From Oxyruncus cristatus (taxonomy: Eukaryota; Chordata; Aves; Passeriformes; Cotingidae), in NCBI GenBank assembly GCA_013399855.1, contig VXAY01004946.1:353606-417605 (forward strand): a stretch of 64,000 nucleotides of DNA. Direction: 5' to 3'. Under the pieces are notes generated by a model. The model was not told the DNA's origin. It was given only the letters and a program-made list of their open reading frames with translations, and ran no database searches. Numbering within the stretch: the stretch's first letter is position 1; each line of letters begins with the position of its first letter. Shown here piece after piece: positions 1 to 12,000 of this stretch. Position numbers and translations under genes: made by a program.

Positions 1-1625
1 TTCCCAGTTACTCTGTCATTTACATGAGCCAGACAGTTTGATCCGCCGGTCTGTGATACACAGGAGAAATCAAAGCCTTGCACTTCAGCCAAGGAGCCTA
101 TCACAGAGTTAATTTCTGAGTTTATAAGAGCCCTACTAGAAGAGACCTGAGCAAAGCTTGTTGCCAAATCCTTTGTTCATTACATAAACTGATCCAGCAT
201 ATACTCCTGATCACAGAGAGAAGTGGCAGTTCCCTGTTTATGTTGCAACAGCAGCTGGTACTGCAATATACACTGTAGCTAATGGAAGAGTTCTTGAATA
301 ATACATTACAAAAAGTTGCATGTACATTCTGCATGCAATCCAGTGCTTTATGTCTAATAATTGAAGTCAAGGGAGGTAAAAAGGATGACTGTGTAGTTTT
401 AATTTGAAGATTAAATAAATTATTTATTGCTCAGGTCAATCCATATACTTTTAACATGGTAAGACATTGTGAAGAGAAGCCAAAAGACCTACATACCTTT
501 CAGTGCATCAGTATGTTTAAACAAGGGCACTGTTTACACTGAAGGGCTATGTCTGTGTTGCTATTAGATGAATAGAAGCCAGGATTTAAAAGATTGACTT
601 GGTAATAAGCTTAGCTCCAAATGAATATGGCTAATCTTCTAAAACACCATTTAAGTATGTTCTTTTCCAAAATGTGTTAGAGAAAAAAAAATCATCTACT
701 TTGCTTCTGTATAGAGCAGCTGAGTAATTAAAATATCATATAGTGCATATTTGGTACGCAAATAATCATATGGATAACTGTCTTGAGTTTGTCATGTCAT
801 ATCCAGAACAATACAAAATACAACTATCAAATGTCCTGTTGAGAAAAACTGGTTATAATGGGAAGCAGTAGTTACACATCTAATATTTACAAAAGCTATG
901 CAAAAGAATAAAATGCTCACACTATGCAGTAAAATGTCATCTTTCGAGATTTTACAGTACATGATTAGCTCAGCAAGAAGACAAAAGATTTGCCTACCTT
1001 TCCAATGATATTAGATACCAACCAAAGAGTTATCGATGGTAATTATAGAGCACATGCCAGCCTACATGTGACATTCACAGTAGTTTGCTCAGAAGAGTTA
1101 AAAATAATTTCCAGTGATTTCAAATCAAAACTGAAGTAAAAACTGAGAGAAATTTTGGGTCTAAGGTGTTTAACTGAGAATGATAATGCTAGTACTTCAT
1201 TTTTTTAATGGGCTTCTTAGAGTAAAGAAGATAACTGTAGGACTTTTAATCAGATTAGAGTGAATATCTGGTTAATAATCTTGTCTGATTATTCTGTAGT
1301 TAGAAATTTAAGAGTTAAAACTCTGACTAGAAATGTTGATAAGATTATTTCCTTAGAGTGCACACTATTCATCTAGAAAGAAAAATCTTTGTGGAAAAAC
1401 ACAAATATTTACTTAAATTCCCTGGCACAAGTGTTTTCTTTCTAAGCACAGACCTGTGACTAAATCTAATAATGAACATATGCTCATAGTAGAGGAAGAT
1501 GATTCTCCTGGAAATAGAGAACTGACCTCTCTCAAGTAGAAGACACAATTAAATCTTGACTTCTCGCTTTGTCTGCAAGTATTTTAATCACATCAGAAAC
1601 AAACTATTTCCTACAATTATATCTT
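1..1625. other. AT-rich non-coding DNA, nothing recognised
   Basis: I see no repeat family, RNA gene or convincing exon here. Short open frames on the minus strand near 122-370 have chance-like composition, rich in Cys, Ser and Ile. It reads as intron or intergenic DNA. Confidence 0.6.
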
Positions 1626-1650
1626 TCTCTCTCTCTCTGTGTGTGTGTGT
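1626..1650. repeat. Compound (CT)n(GT)n microsatellite
   Basis: About six CT units run directly into about six GT units. Such compound dinucleotide tracts are common and often length-variable in vertebrate introns. Confidence 0.85.
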
Positions 1651-1954
1651 AATCAAAAAACTCATTTTGAGAAGAATCAAATTTTAGCAAAACATATAAG
1701 CTGCACATACTACTATGCACAGACTACAGCTCTCTGTATTCCTTCTAACCAATTTTTGAAAACCCATTCCAGGAATTCTCCACTCAGTTGCTTCTGTTAA
1801 ATATACACAGAGAACTGTCAAGTCAAAATGTGAGAGAGCATCTATTTAGCTACTTTCATGTTTGGGTTGTTGCTGAGTATTTCAGACGATAGTTTGGGAT
1901 TTGGGATTTGGACATCTATGGCCCTTAGTAGATCTGCCTCATGATTTTGATACT

Positions 1955-1997
1955 TCCTGAAATAGAACAGTCCTGAAATAGAACAGTCCTGAAATAG
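1955..1997. repeat. 16-bp tandem repeat, 2.7 copies
   Basis: The unit tcctgaaatagaacag occurs at 1955-1970 and 1971-1986, and its first 11 bases recur at 1987-1997. The copies are identical, so the duplication is probably recent. It is a small local minisatellite. Confidence 0.9.
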
Positions 1998-3811
1998 TGT
2001 GTACACTGGCTAATTTTAAAATATAATAACAGAGGTATACATTTCACAGTATGGAAAATAAACTTGATGGGACAGGGATGAATGTGAGAAGAAGCAGGAA
2101 GGAGCAACACACCTTTATCGGTGAGAGAAAAGCCAAGCAGGCAGGTTTGGATATTCCTTTGGCACACTCTCTTAACTAGACTGTGAATCAGACTAATACC
2201 AGACAAGCTAATTTGTTATATTTCTGCCAAATCTGGCAGGGAATTCTCAGAATGCTAAGGTGCTTGTTTTGAACAAATTAATTTCATGTATGTATTTACA
2301 AAGGGATGGGCCTGATTCTTTGTAGGTATTACTTGGCACAGTTCCACTGATTGCAAAAGCATGTAGTTGATATACACCAGATGAGAGTGTGGACTAATGA
2401 ACAATGCCACAAATAGAGATCATTTTATCCAAATAGGCTTGAGTCCACAACTAGGAAAACCATTATCCTCATTATCTCTCTAAACTATCTGCACTCAGGG
2501 CTTCCATAGTATTTTGAAAGACTTCAGAATGCCTGAAGCCTTCCTGCTGTTTTGAGTCCTGATAAAGGTAGTTCCCAAAATCTCATGAAGAAGAGGACTA
2601 CTGAAGCCAAGATTGCTGAAATTGGGAAAGACTGTATTTTAGGCTTAGCCCAGCACCGGAGGCTAGTTTAGATCGGGGTAGGCTGGTGTCAATGGTCCAA
2701 CTGATATAGGATGTCAACAAGTTTAAAGTTATAGCAAAGTTATAGTTTATAGTTATAGTTTATGGCCTAGATTACCTAAGTACTGTATTTGTAAATGGGA
2801 TGTGCTGCTGGGCTTCAGTCTTAAGCAGTTGGAAGGGATTTGTCTATTGTGGGACTACAACTTAGTCTTCTCAGATGATACTGCCTAGATAAACCAGGCT
2901 TCCAAATAAGTATTCTTCCCGAGCTGAGGGGAGGATGTGATAGCAGTGTATCAATGATACCCACTCGTCCTGGTAACATGACAAAGAACAGATCTTACGT
3001 TTCGTGATGCTGCCAGGGATATTTCCATGGGTGGGGGTTTTTTTTAATACATATAAATCCAAGTTTTCTTTTGCTGGCTCAATGAGTGAAAATATTAAAC
3101 CTAGGCATCCATATCTTCACTTCATCAGCCATGAGCCAATACCAGAAGGAAAACTATTGCCAGAGGGAGACATTTATCTGCCAGCTTCCCACATCTGCCC
3201 ACTCACTTCAGCTCAGTTGGCCCTACTGCACTCCAACAGAAAGGCTGCAAAATTGTGCATGGTTCCCACATGGAATTTTATAGAAGGCTGAGACTGCATT
3301 TGCAGCTTTGGCAATCTGTAGGCAAAAAACTGATTGTATTTTTGAAGGGCAGTATTCTTTGATGAAGAGTCTAATATTTGTGTAGAATGATTTTGAGTGT
3401 TTTTCTGATCTTTTTGGCCTAGAAAGTGAATATAAAGTAAATTCCCTCCTTTTCCTATAAAAACTTGGATCATTTTGAATGCATGATGGGTTCCAGAAGC
3501 CAGAGAGACTGTGTGCAACGTATGCATTACTGCATTGCAAAGCAATCCAGAGTGAGTCTTCAGGGAGGTTAGTTTCATAGAAGTCCGGCTACATTCTTTC
3601 TCTAGTTAATGAAAGAGGTCAGCTATGCTAGAAGGGCAATTCAGAACATCTGAGAGTTTCTGAATTGCCATCTGAAATAACCTCTTCCTATTAACATCTT
3701 TCTATCTCCCTTTCTAGGAATCTCCTGTTTTGTTCTAGGGAGAATCTACAGAATTACCATTGGTCTTCAGACCTGCCCCCTTGCTCCCTTGAAAAAAACC
3801 AAAAAAACCAG
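1998..3811. other. Non-coding stretch, nothing firm
   Basis: It contains a short AT-rich cluster of similar words around 2727-2763 (repeated 'gttatag'), which looks like slippage. Open frames at 3004-3291 (+) and 3213-3578 (-) overlap antisense to each other, match no family I know and lack supporting splice or poly(A) context. Confidence 0.5.
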
Positions 3812-3857
3812 CCCTCCCTCCCTTTCTCTCTCCCTCCCTTCTTCCCTTCCTTTCTTG
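3812..3857. repeat. Pyrimidine-rich (CCCT/CTT) tract
   Basis: This is an almost pure C/T run on the plus strand with repeated CCCTC and CTTCC words. Such mirror-like tracts can form triplex DNA. No exon follows in a way that would make it an obvious splice-acceptor tract. Confidence 0.8.
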
Positions 3858-4236
3858 TCTTAGCCTGCTATGTAACTTTGCCCAAACTTGTGTACACGTC
3901 CTATAACTTATTATCCTACAGATAATCAGAGGCAGAATTTAAAACTCTACCACACATACTGACTTATTTCACTTAGTCAACCAAACAAATATTACACCTT
4001 AGCAGACTTAATGTATCATAATTAAAATTGATCCAGGAATTTTCCTGTGAAATCACTTTTGTTGAAAGATGATGATTGACTGAAGCCAAAATTTTTCTGA
4101 AGCTAATCAGTTCTGGGATGAGATAGCTGATGACTAGTCCAACTAGAAGGGATCATCCCCTATAGGGACTGCTGCAGCTCAGCACATAGCTATGAAATTG
4201 TTTGGACTCTAGTAGCTCCTACATTTAGTAATCTGT

Positions 4237-4328
<92 letters not shown>
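4237..4328. repeat. (TCTA)23 tetranucleotide array
   Basis: There are 23 uninterrupted copies of TCTA (GATA class on the other strand), 92 bases in all. A perfect array of this length is expected to be highly polymorphic. The exact copy number in an assembly may not equal the true allele. Confidence 0.97.
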
Positions 4329-4329
<1 letters not shown>

Positions 4330-6316
4330 TTTCTACAAATTAAAACTGCTCCACTTTCATGACTGGCTGTTTCATATACACAAAAGAAAAGTTTCATTAA
4401 CTAGTGGCAAGGCCACTCCTTCAGTCTGTGGGAGACCCAGCTTCAAGTTCTACCTCTAAATTAGAGAGGCCATAACAGAGTTTATATGAATGGTTTGGTT
4501 ACTCAGTGCCTTCCCTTCTTGCGGAGGTGTGAGAAATTTCAGAAACATCAGTTTCAGTGATACAGAATAAATCAAATTCCCTTAAGCCACATTTAAACAT
4601 GACACAGCCTGACTTTCACCAAGCAACTTAAAATTGTAGGTTCTGATGTTCCAAAACCTCTACTGCTTTTTCTTTTATGCAAAACAAGGATAAAATATGC
4701 TTTCAGTCCCTACCGGCCCTTTTCCCAAAGTAGGTCATGAGAGGCAGGCCTAGAAGGAAAGAGAGATTTGGGCAAATTATTTCACATTATTCCTACTTCC
4801 AATTTTTATAAGTGAAAATTTTTCCAACAGGGCCTCAAGTTAACAAGAAACTTGCTTTTACTTCATAATAGAAGCCTTTGGGATGGGGTAAGAGATTTCT
4901 TCATGGAGTAATTCTGTCTGCCTTATCAAAGCTGTGTAGAATGTTATGATTGATAATGATATTCACTATGATCAGCACATGTTAGAACACAACTGTGTCA
5001 AAGCAAGTGACATGTCCCTTTTTGGAATAACAACAATATTTTTTTAAAGATTTTCAAGTTTCAAAATTTTTTACCATATAAATATATTAAGAAAATATTT
5101 ACATAACAAGCCAGATATGTTTCTTGTTTTCATCATGCTTTTGCCTTAAAAATGGTTTTATTCAATGTCACTTATCAATTCATGAGTGGGGGGTTCAAAG
5201 CAGTTCACGTTTGGTGTTCCTCTTGAAAATATTTTACAGGCATACAGAGTCCCATGAACTGAAGCAAAGGTAAATACACTTCTAGTGTAGACCTATAATC
5301 ATATCCACAAAAGATGTAAATGGCAAAAGCTGGAAGTAACCCCCCAGGTCAAAACACTCTAAATCACTTTTCAATTATTGCCCAATTCTCAAGGCACTGA
5401 AATACTGAGGACACTCAGATTTTGCAAATAAGAAACCTGAATTTCTGCCTCTGCATTTGGATATGCCCAGGAGCAGGGTATCTCACATTCTTCTAGACAT
5501 CTGTCTTACGCCTAAGACTAGTCAGAATTGGGACAGGACATGTTTTCTTCAGTGTGCTTCCTATAGGCAGCCTCACTGCACCCCAATAGTTTCAAGGGCA
5601 GAAAGCACACCCAGTAACTTCAGGATTGCTTGGGGTGCAAGAGAATAAAGGTCTGCTCCTTTCACTGTTACACTGTCACTCTGTTTCACTGTCACTCACT
5701 ATATCCCAGAGAGATCTCCAAATAAGCAATTCTCAAGCCTTTTGTAGCCAAGAATCATGTGAGAAAACTGGTGCTCTATGCTGCATCCATTATCATCCCA
5801 GGGTGGCTATCTCTGCTTTTTACTTTCCTGTACCCTGATTAGGGATGCTTTTTACTCCTTTCCCCTACTGCTCTGTAGATTAAGCTATTAGAATTTACTT
5901 TGTCATCTTCTCTGCTTTCAGAATACCCCTTTCTGAGGGAATTCATTTGATTGGGTTGTATCTACCATCTTGTGTGAAAATCATGGCTATTATATGTTCA
6001 GGAATTAGGTTGCTCATTATCACCCATTTAAAGTGCTCCACTTTAGATAGTAGAATGAAATATTCATGAAACAAGAGAATGTAAGAAAGGGTGAGATCCT
6101 GAGGGGATTCACCTGGGAAGGGCAAGAACTGAACTCCAAAGTCTACTCCAATTAAAATTTAATTTTTTCTGTAATAATTTTTCTCTGGTTCAATGAATAC
6201 TTCATTGCAAAGCCAAACAGTTCTCTTGAGAAAATCACTACCAAGAGTACTTCTTAGCAAATATGAGAAACCATTCAGACATGGTTTCCCACGTCACTTC
6301 TTTTGTAGGAAATGGA
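4329..6316. other. Non-coding stretch, no repeat family recognised
   Basis: No mobile element was identified. Two short acceptor-donor pairs are present (4831-4887 and 5240-5269), but their donors or reading phases do not join to the better exon candidates downstream. Otherwise it is AT-rich background. Confidence 0.5.
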
Positions 6317-6499
6317 CAGTTTTTTCTGAGTATACACAACCAGAGAGGTTGTGGAGTCTCCTTCACTGGAGATGTTCAAGAACCATCTGGGCAAAATCCT
6401 GTGCAGTGTGCTCTAGGATGACCCTGTTTGAGCAGGGTGCTTGGACCAGATTACCGCAGTGGCCATCCCTTTCAACCTTACCCATTCTGTGATTCTGTG
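6317..6499 (+). mobile_element. CR1 LINE, 3' end fragment
   Basis: The sequence follows the avian CR1 3' UTR: 'gagaggttgtggagtctcc', then a stretch like 'gagatgttcaagaacc', then 'gagcagggtgcttggacca'. It ends in two perfect ATTCTGTG octamers (6484-6491 and 6492-6499), the diagnostic CR1 3' terminus. The copy is 5'-truncated to about 180 bases, as usual for CR1, and has no coding capacity. The match to the remembered consensus is moderate, so the copy is not recent. Confidence 0.9.
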
Positions 6500-7882
6500 T
6501 TTCTCTGATTCCATTGCCCTACCCTTCTTCCCTTCTGTGACTGTGACTGCACATGCTACAAGGCCAAAACCCACATAACAGTAAAGGAAAATGTACACAG
6601 AGGTTCTAAGGGGCTAGACAGTAGGTTAGAAGAATTTGTACCTCATCTTTGTTTTCCAAGTTATTCTTATTTAAGGATATCCTTTTTCTTAACATTAAAT
6701 CAAATAAAATATCAAACTAGTTTTATTTTCAAGAAACAGAACATAGGGATTGATCAAAATAGTATGAAAAACAAGGTGAAGAAATAGAGCAGAACAGAAA
6801 AGTAAGGTAAGAGATGTTATAAAGCTGTTTGTGTTACTCATTTTGACTGCTGTCAGTGCAGCAGGTCAGGAAATCTTTGCTTCCCGGTGTCACGCCAAAA
6901 CTACTCATACTCTTCCTGACTTCTGCTGCAAACTGAATTATTCAAAAATTTTATCAGACATGGGATAAAACTAAGGCATAAGACTTTCCAACACAAAGAA
7001 TGATTTGCTTTCTGATGGAAACAAAAGGATAATTGTCCCTATTGAGAATCCAGTATTATGAACACCTAATAATATATTATTATTTAGCAATCCCCATGTG
7101 TGCTTTTAAGTAGAAGAATGGTACATAGATTGCTTCATAAGCAATGTTCTTTTATTGTTTCCCTGAAGTTACAAGAAACTGTTCTATAAAATTTATACTA
7201 AATAACACTTTTTCAGTTCTTACTGCACCCTGGAGAAGTTAGTTTAATCATGAATGAGTGAGGGAATTTTTAAAACAAAACTGAATCTTTTTAGGGAAAG
7301 GAGATCAAAAGATATTCACTAGAGACATGTATGATACAATTAGCAATAAAACAAAGATATTTATGCAGTAAAACAAAGATGCTTATGCCCTAGTGGCTTA
7401 ATAAATGATATTCTCCAGTAAAATTGTTTACAAAAGTAAATATTAATAACAAATTAATAGGCTGTGAAGGCCTTCAATGTGAGATTACTAAATGTAAAAC
7501 TTACTGAAATCTGAGTCACTGTTCAAGGGAAAAAAAGGTTTATTGCAAAACATTTATTAAAAAGCCCAAAACTCATAAATAGAAGAAAGCAAAAGCAGGC
7601 CTGAATGTATGACCAATAACAACACATCCCTGATTCCCCCTATAATGTTAAACCCTTTGTTTTCCCCAGTCCAATCTTCTTCATGTACATTATTTTTCCC
7701 CTGTAAAAATGTTATATCCTTTTCGTTGTTAGATATTTTTTGTTCAGTTTACAGTACATGATATTTTGAATCAAATCCAAAATGGTTATATTTTTCCGTT
7801 GACCACTTCCAGCTGACCTAACAGTTACCTGCTTATCAATTTAATTGAAAGGAACTCAAAGTGTAAGATGGATTGACATATA
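6500..7882. other. AT-rich spacer between two CR1 copies
   Basis: Nothing recognised. It lies between a plus-strand and a minus-strand CR1 fragment and shows no coding or RNA signal. Confidence 0.6.
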
Positions 7883-9033
7883 GAATCAGAGAATCACAGA
7901 ATGGTTGACACTGGAAAGGACTTCTGGAGATCATCTTGTCCAATTCCCCTACTCAAGCAAGGTCAGCTACAGCAGGTTTCCCTGGACCATGTCCGGTCCA
8001 GTTTTGAGTACCTTCAAGGATGAAGGCTCCATAACCTCTCTGGGCCACAGAGTCCACTGATTGACCACCTGCACAGTAAAAAAATGTGTTACTTTTTCTT
8101 TGGACAGAATGCAATGTATATTAACTTCTGCCAATTTTCCTGTTAGTGGGTATCACAGAGAGAAGTCAGTGACTGCCAGTGACTCCCTGCAATCCCAGCT
8201 GTCAGGTGCTCCAATTCCTTAATCATCTTCATGGCCCTATACCAGACTCACTCCAGTAAGTCCACATATTTCTTGTACTGTGAAAACTGGTGATGGACCC
8301 AGATCTCCAGTCATTACCTTACCAATGCAGAGTAGAAGGATCACCTCCCTTGAACTGATGACAACTCTTACCCTAATGCAGTCCAGGACACTTTTGACAT
8401 TGTTTTCTGCAAGGGCATATTGCTGACTCATGGTTTGCTTATTGTCCACAAGGACACCAAATACCTTCTCTATAGAGATGCCTTCTAACTTGTTTGCTGC
8501 AATTTGTACTGGTGTCTAGGGTTATTCCTCCTTCCTCCCAAGTCACAGGACCTTCAAATTGCCCCTGTTGAACAGCATGGGAGCCCTGTCACCCATTTCT
8601 CCAGCCTGTCCAAGTCCATCCGGATGTCAGCATGACCCACTGGTGTATTAGCCATGGTTCCCAGATTTATGCCATCTGCCAATCTGCTGAGGGTGCACTC
8701 TTCCATCATCTAGGTCATGAATTAAGGTGTTAAATACAATATGTGACAGTATTCATCCCTGAGATACACCATAAGTGACTATCTTCCCACTGGACTTGCT
8801 GTTGTTGATAATGATTCTATGATCCCAGCAGTTCAGTTAGATTTCAGCTCACACCAGCAACCGTTTGCCTAGCCTCTATCTTACCTATTTTTCTACAAGG
8901 ATGTTAATGGACAAAGTGTCAAAAGCCTTGCTAAAGTTGAGATAAACAACATACACTGTCCTCCCTTCATCTACCAAGCCAGTCATCTCATCACAGAAGT
9001 CAATTATATTGGTCAGACATGATTTCTCCTTTA
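7883..9033 (-). mobile_element. CR1 LINE, about 1.15 kb, minus strand
   Basis: The left edge, gaatcagagaatcacagaat, is the reverse complement of the CR1 tail octamers, so the element's 3' end lies on the left. Moving right, the sequence follows the 3' UTR and then the end of ORF2. Recognisable antisense CR1 phrases include 'cagcctgtccaagtccatc' near 8602 and 'ctgctgagggtgcactc' near 8684. The last recognisable piece is 'ggtcagacatgatttctcc' near 9011. Many small indels and stops destroy the reverse-transcriptase frame. The divergence is high, which suggests an old insertion. The 5' truncation falls inside the RT domain. Confidence 0.92.
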
Positions 9034-12000
9034 TAATTGTATCACAGTGGGTTGGAATTTGGTTAAATTTGGCTATTTGTATTCTGTGTTCTACAAGATC
9101 ACACTTTCATTCTGGTCAGTTTAGCCAAAAATTGAAATGACAGAGTCTATACAAAATAAACCTTGAATAACTCTTAAGTGATTTTTAAAGCCATCTAGCT
9201 ATTACACAAAATCACACAGAGTCACAGAAATATTGTTTTCAGCTGAAAAGCAACATAAGGGAAAACTTAAGTATTGGGGAAAAGTAATTTGGTCATTTTG
9301 GCAGCTAACAGTGCTAAATGAAGCCCTGATTTAAGCTACTCTCTTCTGAGAGGTTTTTTTGCTTCAAGGGTGTGTGGAAATATGTGTAAAAAAGTTTTCA
9401 ATCTCATAACAGTATACAGGAAAATATGTGAACTGAAATTTATGCTAGGACTTCAACCAAATTATTATCTTTACCAACGTTTTCATAGTTAGTCTTCATA
9501 GTACATTGTAGGGTTAAATTTCTGTCAGCATTCAAGCTCTGATGAAATAGGGATTATATAAAAAAGAAATATGTTTCTTTAATTGATCTGTCAAATGAGT
9601 CTCATTAACAGTCTCATCATAGTAATTGCTTAAGAACCAGGCATTATAACATTTAAAATTTTTAAAAGGGTTCACTATATTCAAGCATTGCATAAATGTC
9701 TTTGAATATAATTTTTATCTCCCTATTTATTTTTGACAAGGTAGAAATAGTAGAACACTGAGTAAAATAAAAGAACAACAAGAAACTAGTGGAAACATAA
9801 CATTAACAAATGAGATTTCTACCATTTAATTATCTTTTTATGCTGCATATTCTAATATCAAATGTAGATCACCTGATTGTTAGATTTTGTTCTTTTGAAA
9901 TGCTTCAAGAAATTATAATTATGGGGACCAGACTGATGGATATCTTTTGCAATATCCCTGTGGTGATATTTCATAATAAAATGCCTTTGGTCACGTACTT
10001 GTCATATGCTACCTACCTACCTACTTGTTGCAGTAGGTCCATATAAGTTGTGCCAGAAATTTTCCCTTTTCAAGAAATGACAGAATCAAATAGACAATGA
10101 ATAGAAAACATATTGAAACTATTTTACAGCCTGCAATTCCATTGATACCAGAAGAGGTTGCAAGTATTTCAAATGATCTAAACCAAGTCTAGAGGAAATC
10201 CAGACACTTGCTGTTGAGATTAAACAGTGGACTTTCTAACATCAAGAAAATACAATGTAAATTCTCTTGTGAACAAAACTAGTTAGTTTCAATATTGAAA
10301 ACAGAACTGAATTGATGAAATGTGAGATTTATTACTTAAAGCTATCATCAGCACCGGCTCCTGTGATCAAGAGGCAGTATATGTCAATACAAACCACTCT
10401 TCAGATTAACTACTGTATATAAGGGTTTCTTAATAGTAATGCCTATCCTCACTGTATTTATGCCATTAGTCGCTCCTGTCCTGTAGTAAAAATTACAGGT
10501 GCGATGTTGAATTTTCTTTTATTTGTTTTTCAAAGTAGAGGTGGACGTAAGTTACAGGATGCATCTCAGTGGAAAAGCAACTCTTCTTTCTTATTCGATG
10601 ATTGTGGGAAGGTGGCTTTTCAGAAACACCAAATGGACACCAAAGTTTCTTTTTTCCCAGTCTCAGCATTTAAAATACCTGCCTACTGTTTGAGTAAATT
10701 CAGTGAATTATTTCAAGTCATACAGAGCCCATCTCTAGAGGAAAAACAAAATACTGCTTCAGCCTGTAAGATCCTGCTGCTGTCTGGGAAGTTAACCAGT
10801 GACATATAGGCTATTGTGAATTTCAATAAAATAAAAGTGCAAAAGCATTGACTTCTTCCAACAATAATGGGAGGCTTTGTTAGGAAGATGGGAATGCTGA
10901 GTATAGAAAAAGTGAAATTAGAATCTGAGGAGACGCCTCTAACAATTGATGACAAAATAAAATATTTGACATACAAAATAAAATGTTTGGTATACAAAAT
11001 AAGTTGTCTATCTCAGAGGGGACTTGGGAACTAAGAATGCTGCCACAAAGACTCTCTTCTCAAAGCCACTGGGATGGAAGCTCATACGTTGAATGGAATA
11101 TTCCACTTAAGAAGTCTCACACTATGTACGAAATACTGTTTTCAGGGTAGCTTGACTAATGCATGTTCAGTATTGTTTAGAAAACTGAGATATGAAAGTG
11201 TATTTTATTTTTTCTGTATTTTCATACCTACAGAAAGAGGGAGAGAGAAAAAGGGAGAATAATATTGTATGCGCTGCCTAAAGTAAGAAGATATATTTAA
11301 AATTATTTAAAAGTCTATCAATTTCCATTTACATTTGTATGCCTTTATAACATTCATTATGTGATAAGATAGCCTACTTAGAAAGAGGTCTAGAAGAAGT
11401 GTGATTAAGCTAATCCTGCCCTAGAAAGACCTTTTTTTGAGAATGAGTATCAGAGAGAGTATTTCCAGAGATGTTAATAGGAACAAAGCAAAGAACCCCA
11501 GGGAATTCAGGGACATACATGCAGAGGATACAGTTGGGTGAAGAATAACTTTTTAAATCATGTCAATGGCCTTTCTTTATCCATGACAAACAGTCTTATG
11601 TTGCTCATAAGGAAAGAAGAAAAATGCTACTTCAAAGATAATTTCCGTAGTCTGTTTTTCTGTCCTTTTCGCATCTCTGTATCCATCTCCCTCTCATGAG
11701 AAAGAGTTATTTATATAACAATATGAAAGCTTCCATCAAGACCATGATTGCCCTTACCCTTTCTCTTGTCTCCTTTATTCTTACAAGATTGATTCTTCTT
11801 GTCTTTCAGCACAATAAGGCCAGCTTGGGATCTCTGTATATACACAAAAAACTATTTTCTCGTTCCCTTTTATATTCCTTTTTAAAACTCTTCTTTGCAT
11901 TGATGCCTGCATTACCACACACTTGTCAGTGTTGATCTCACATTTCTACTCCTCTGTTTATAGACACTGCCTTCAGAAGTTGCCAATATTTTTTTCAGTA

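Noticed and set aside
3213..3578. 121-codon minus-strand open frame
   Set aside because: The composition (His, Ser, Gln, Asn-rich) matches chance frames, it overlaps another frame on the opposite strand, and no splice, start context or poly(A) support was seen.
4831..4887. Open 57-base acceptor-donor pair
   Set aside because: Phase 0 at both ends does not join to 14101-14184, which needs one leftover base, and the donor follows GGG.
10487..10546. Possible exon upstream of 14101 with compatible phase (60 bases, donor GTAAGT)
   Set aside because: Phase fits, but the middle of it is itself a pyrimidine tract ending in CAAAG, and the donor context (GGAC before GT) is poor; it looks more like a chance acceptor region.
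11234..11282. Open 49-base exon with a strong pyrimidine tract and GTAAGA donor
   Set aside because: Its only open frame ends in phase 0, incompatible with the next candidate exon, and the peptide is a low-complexity Lys/Arg/Glu run.
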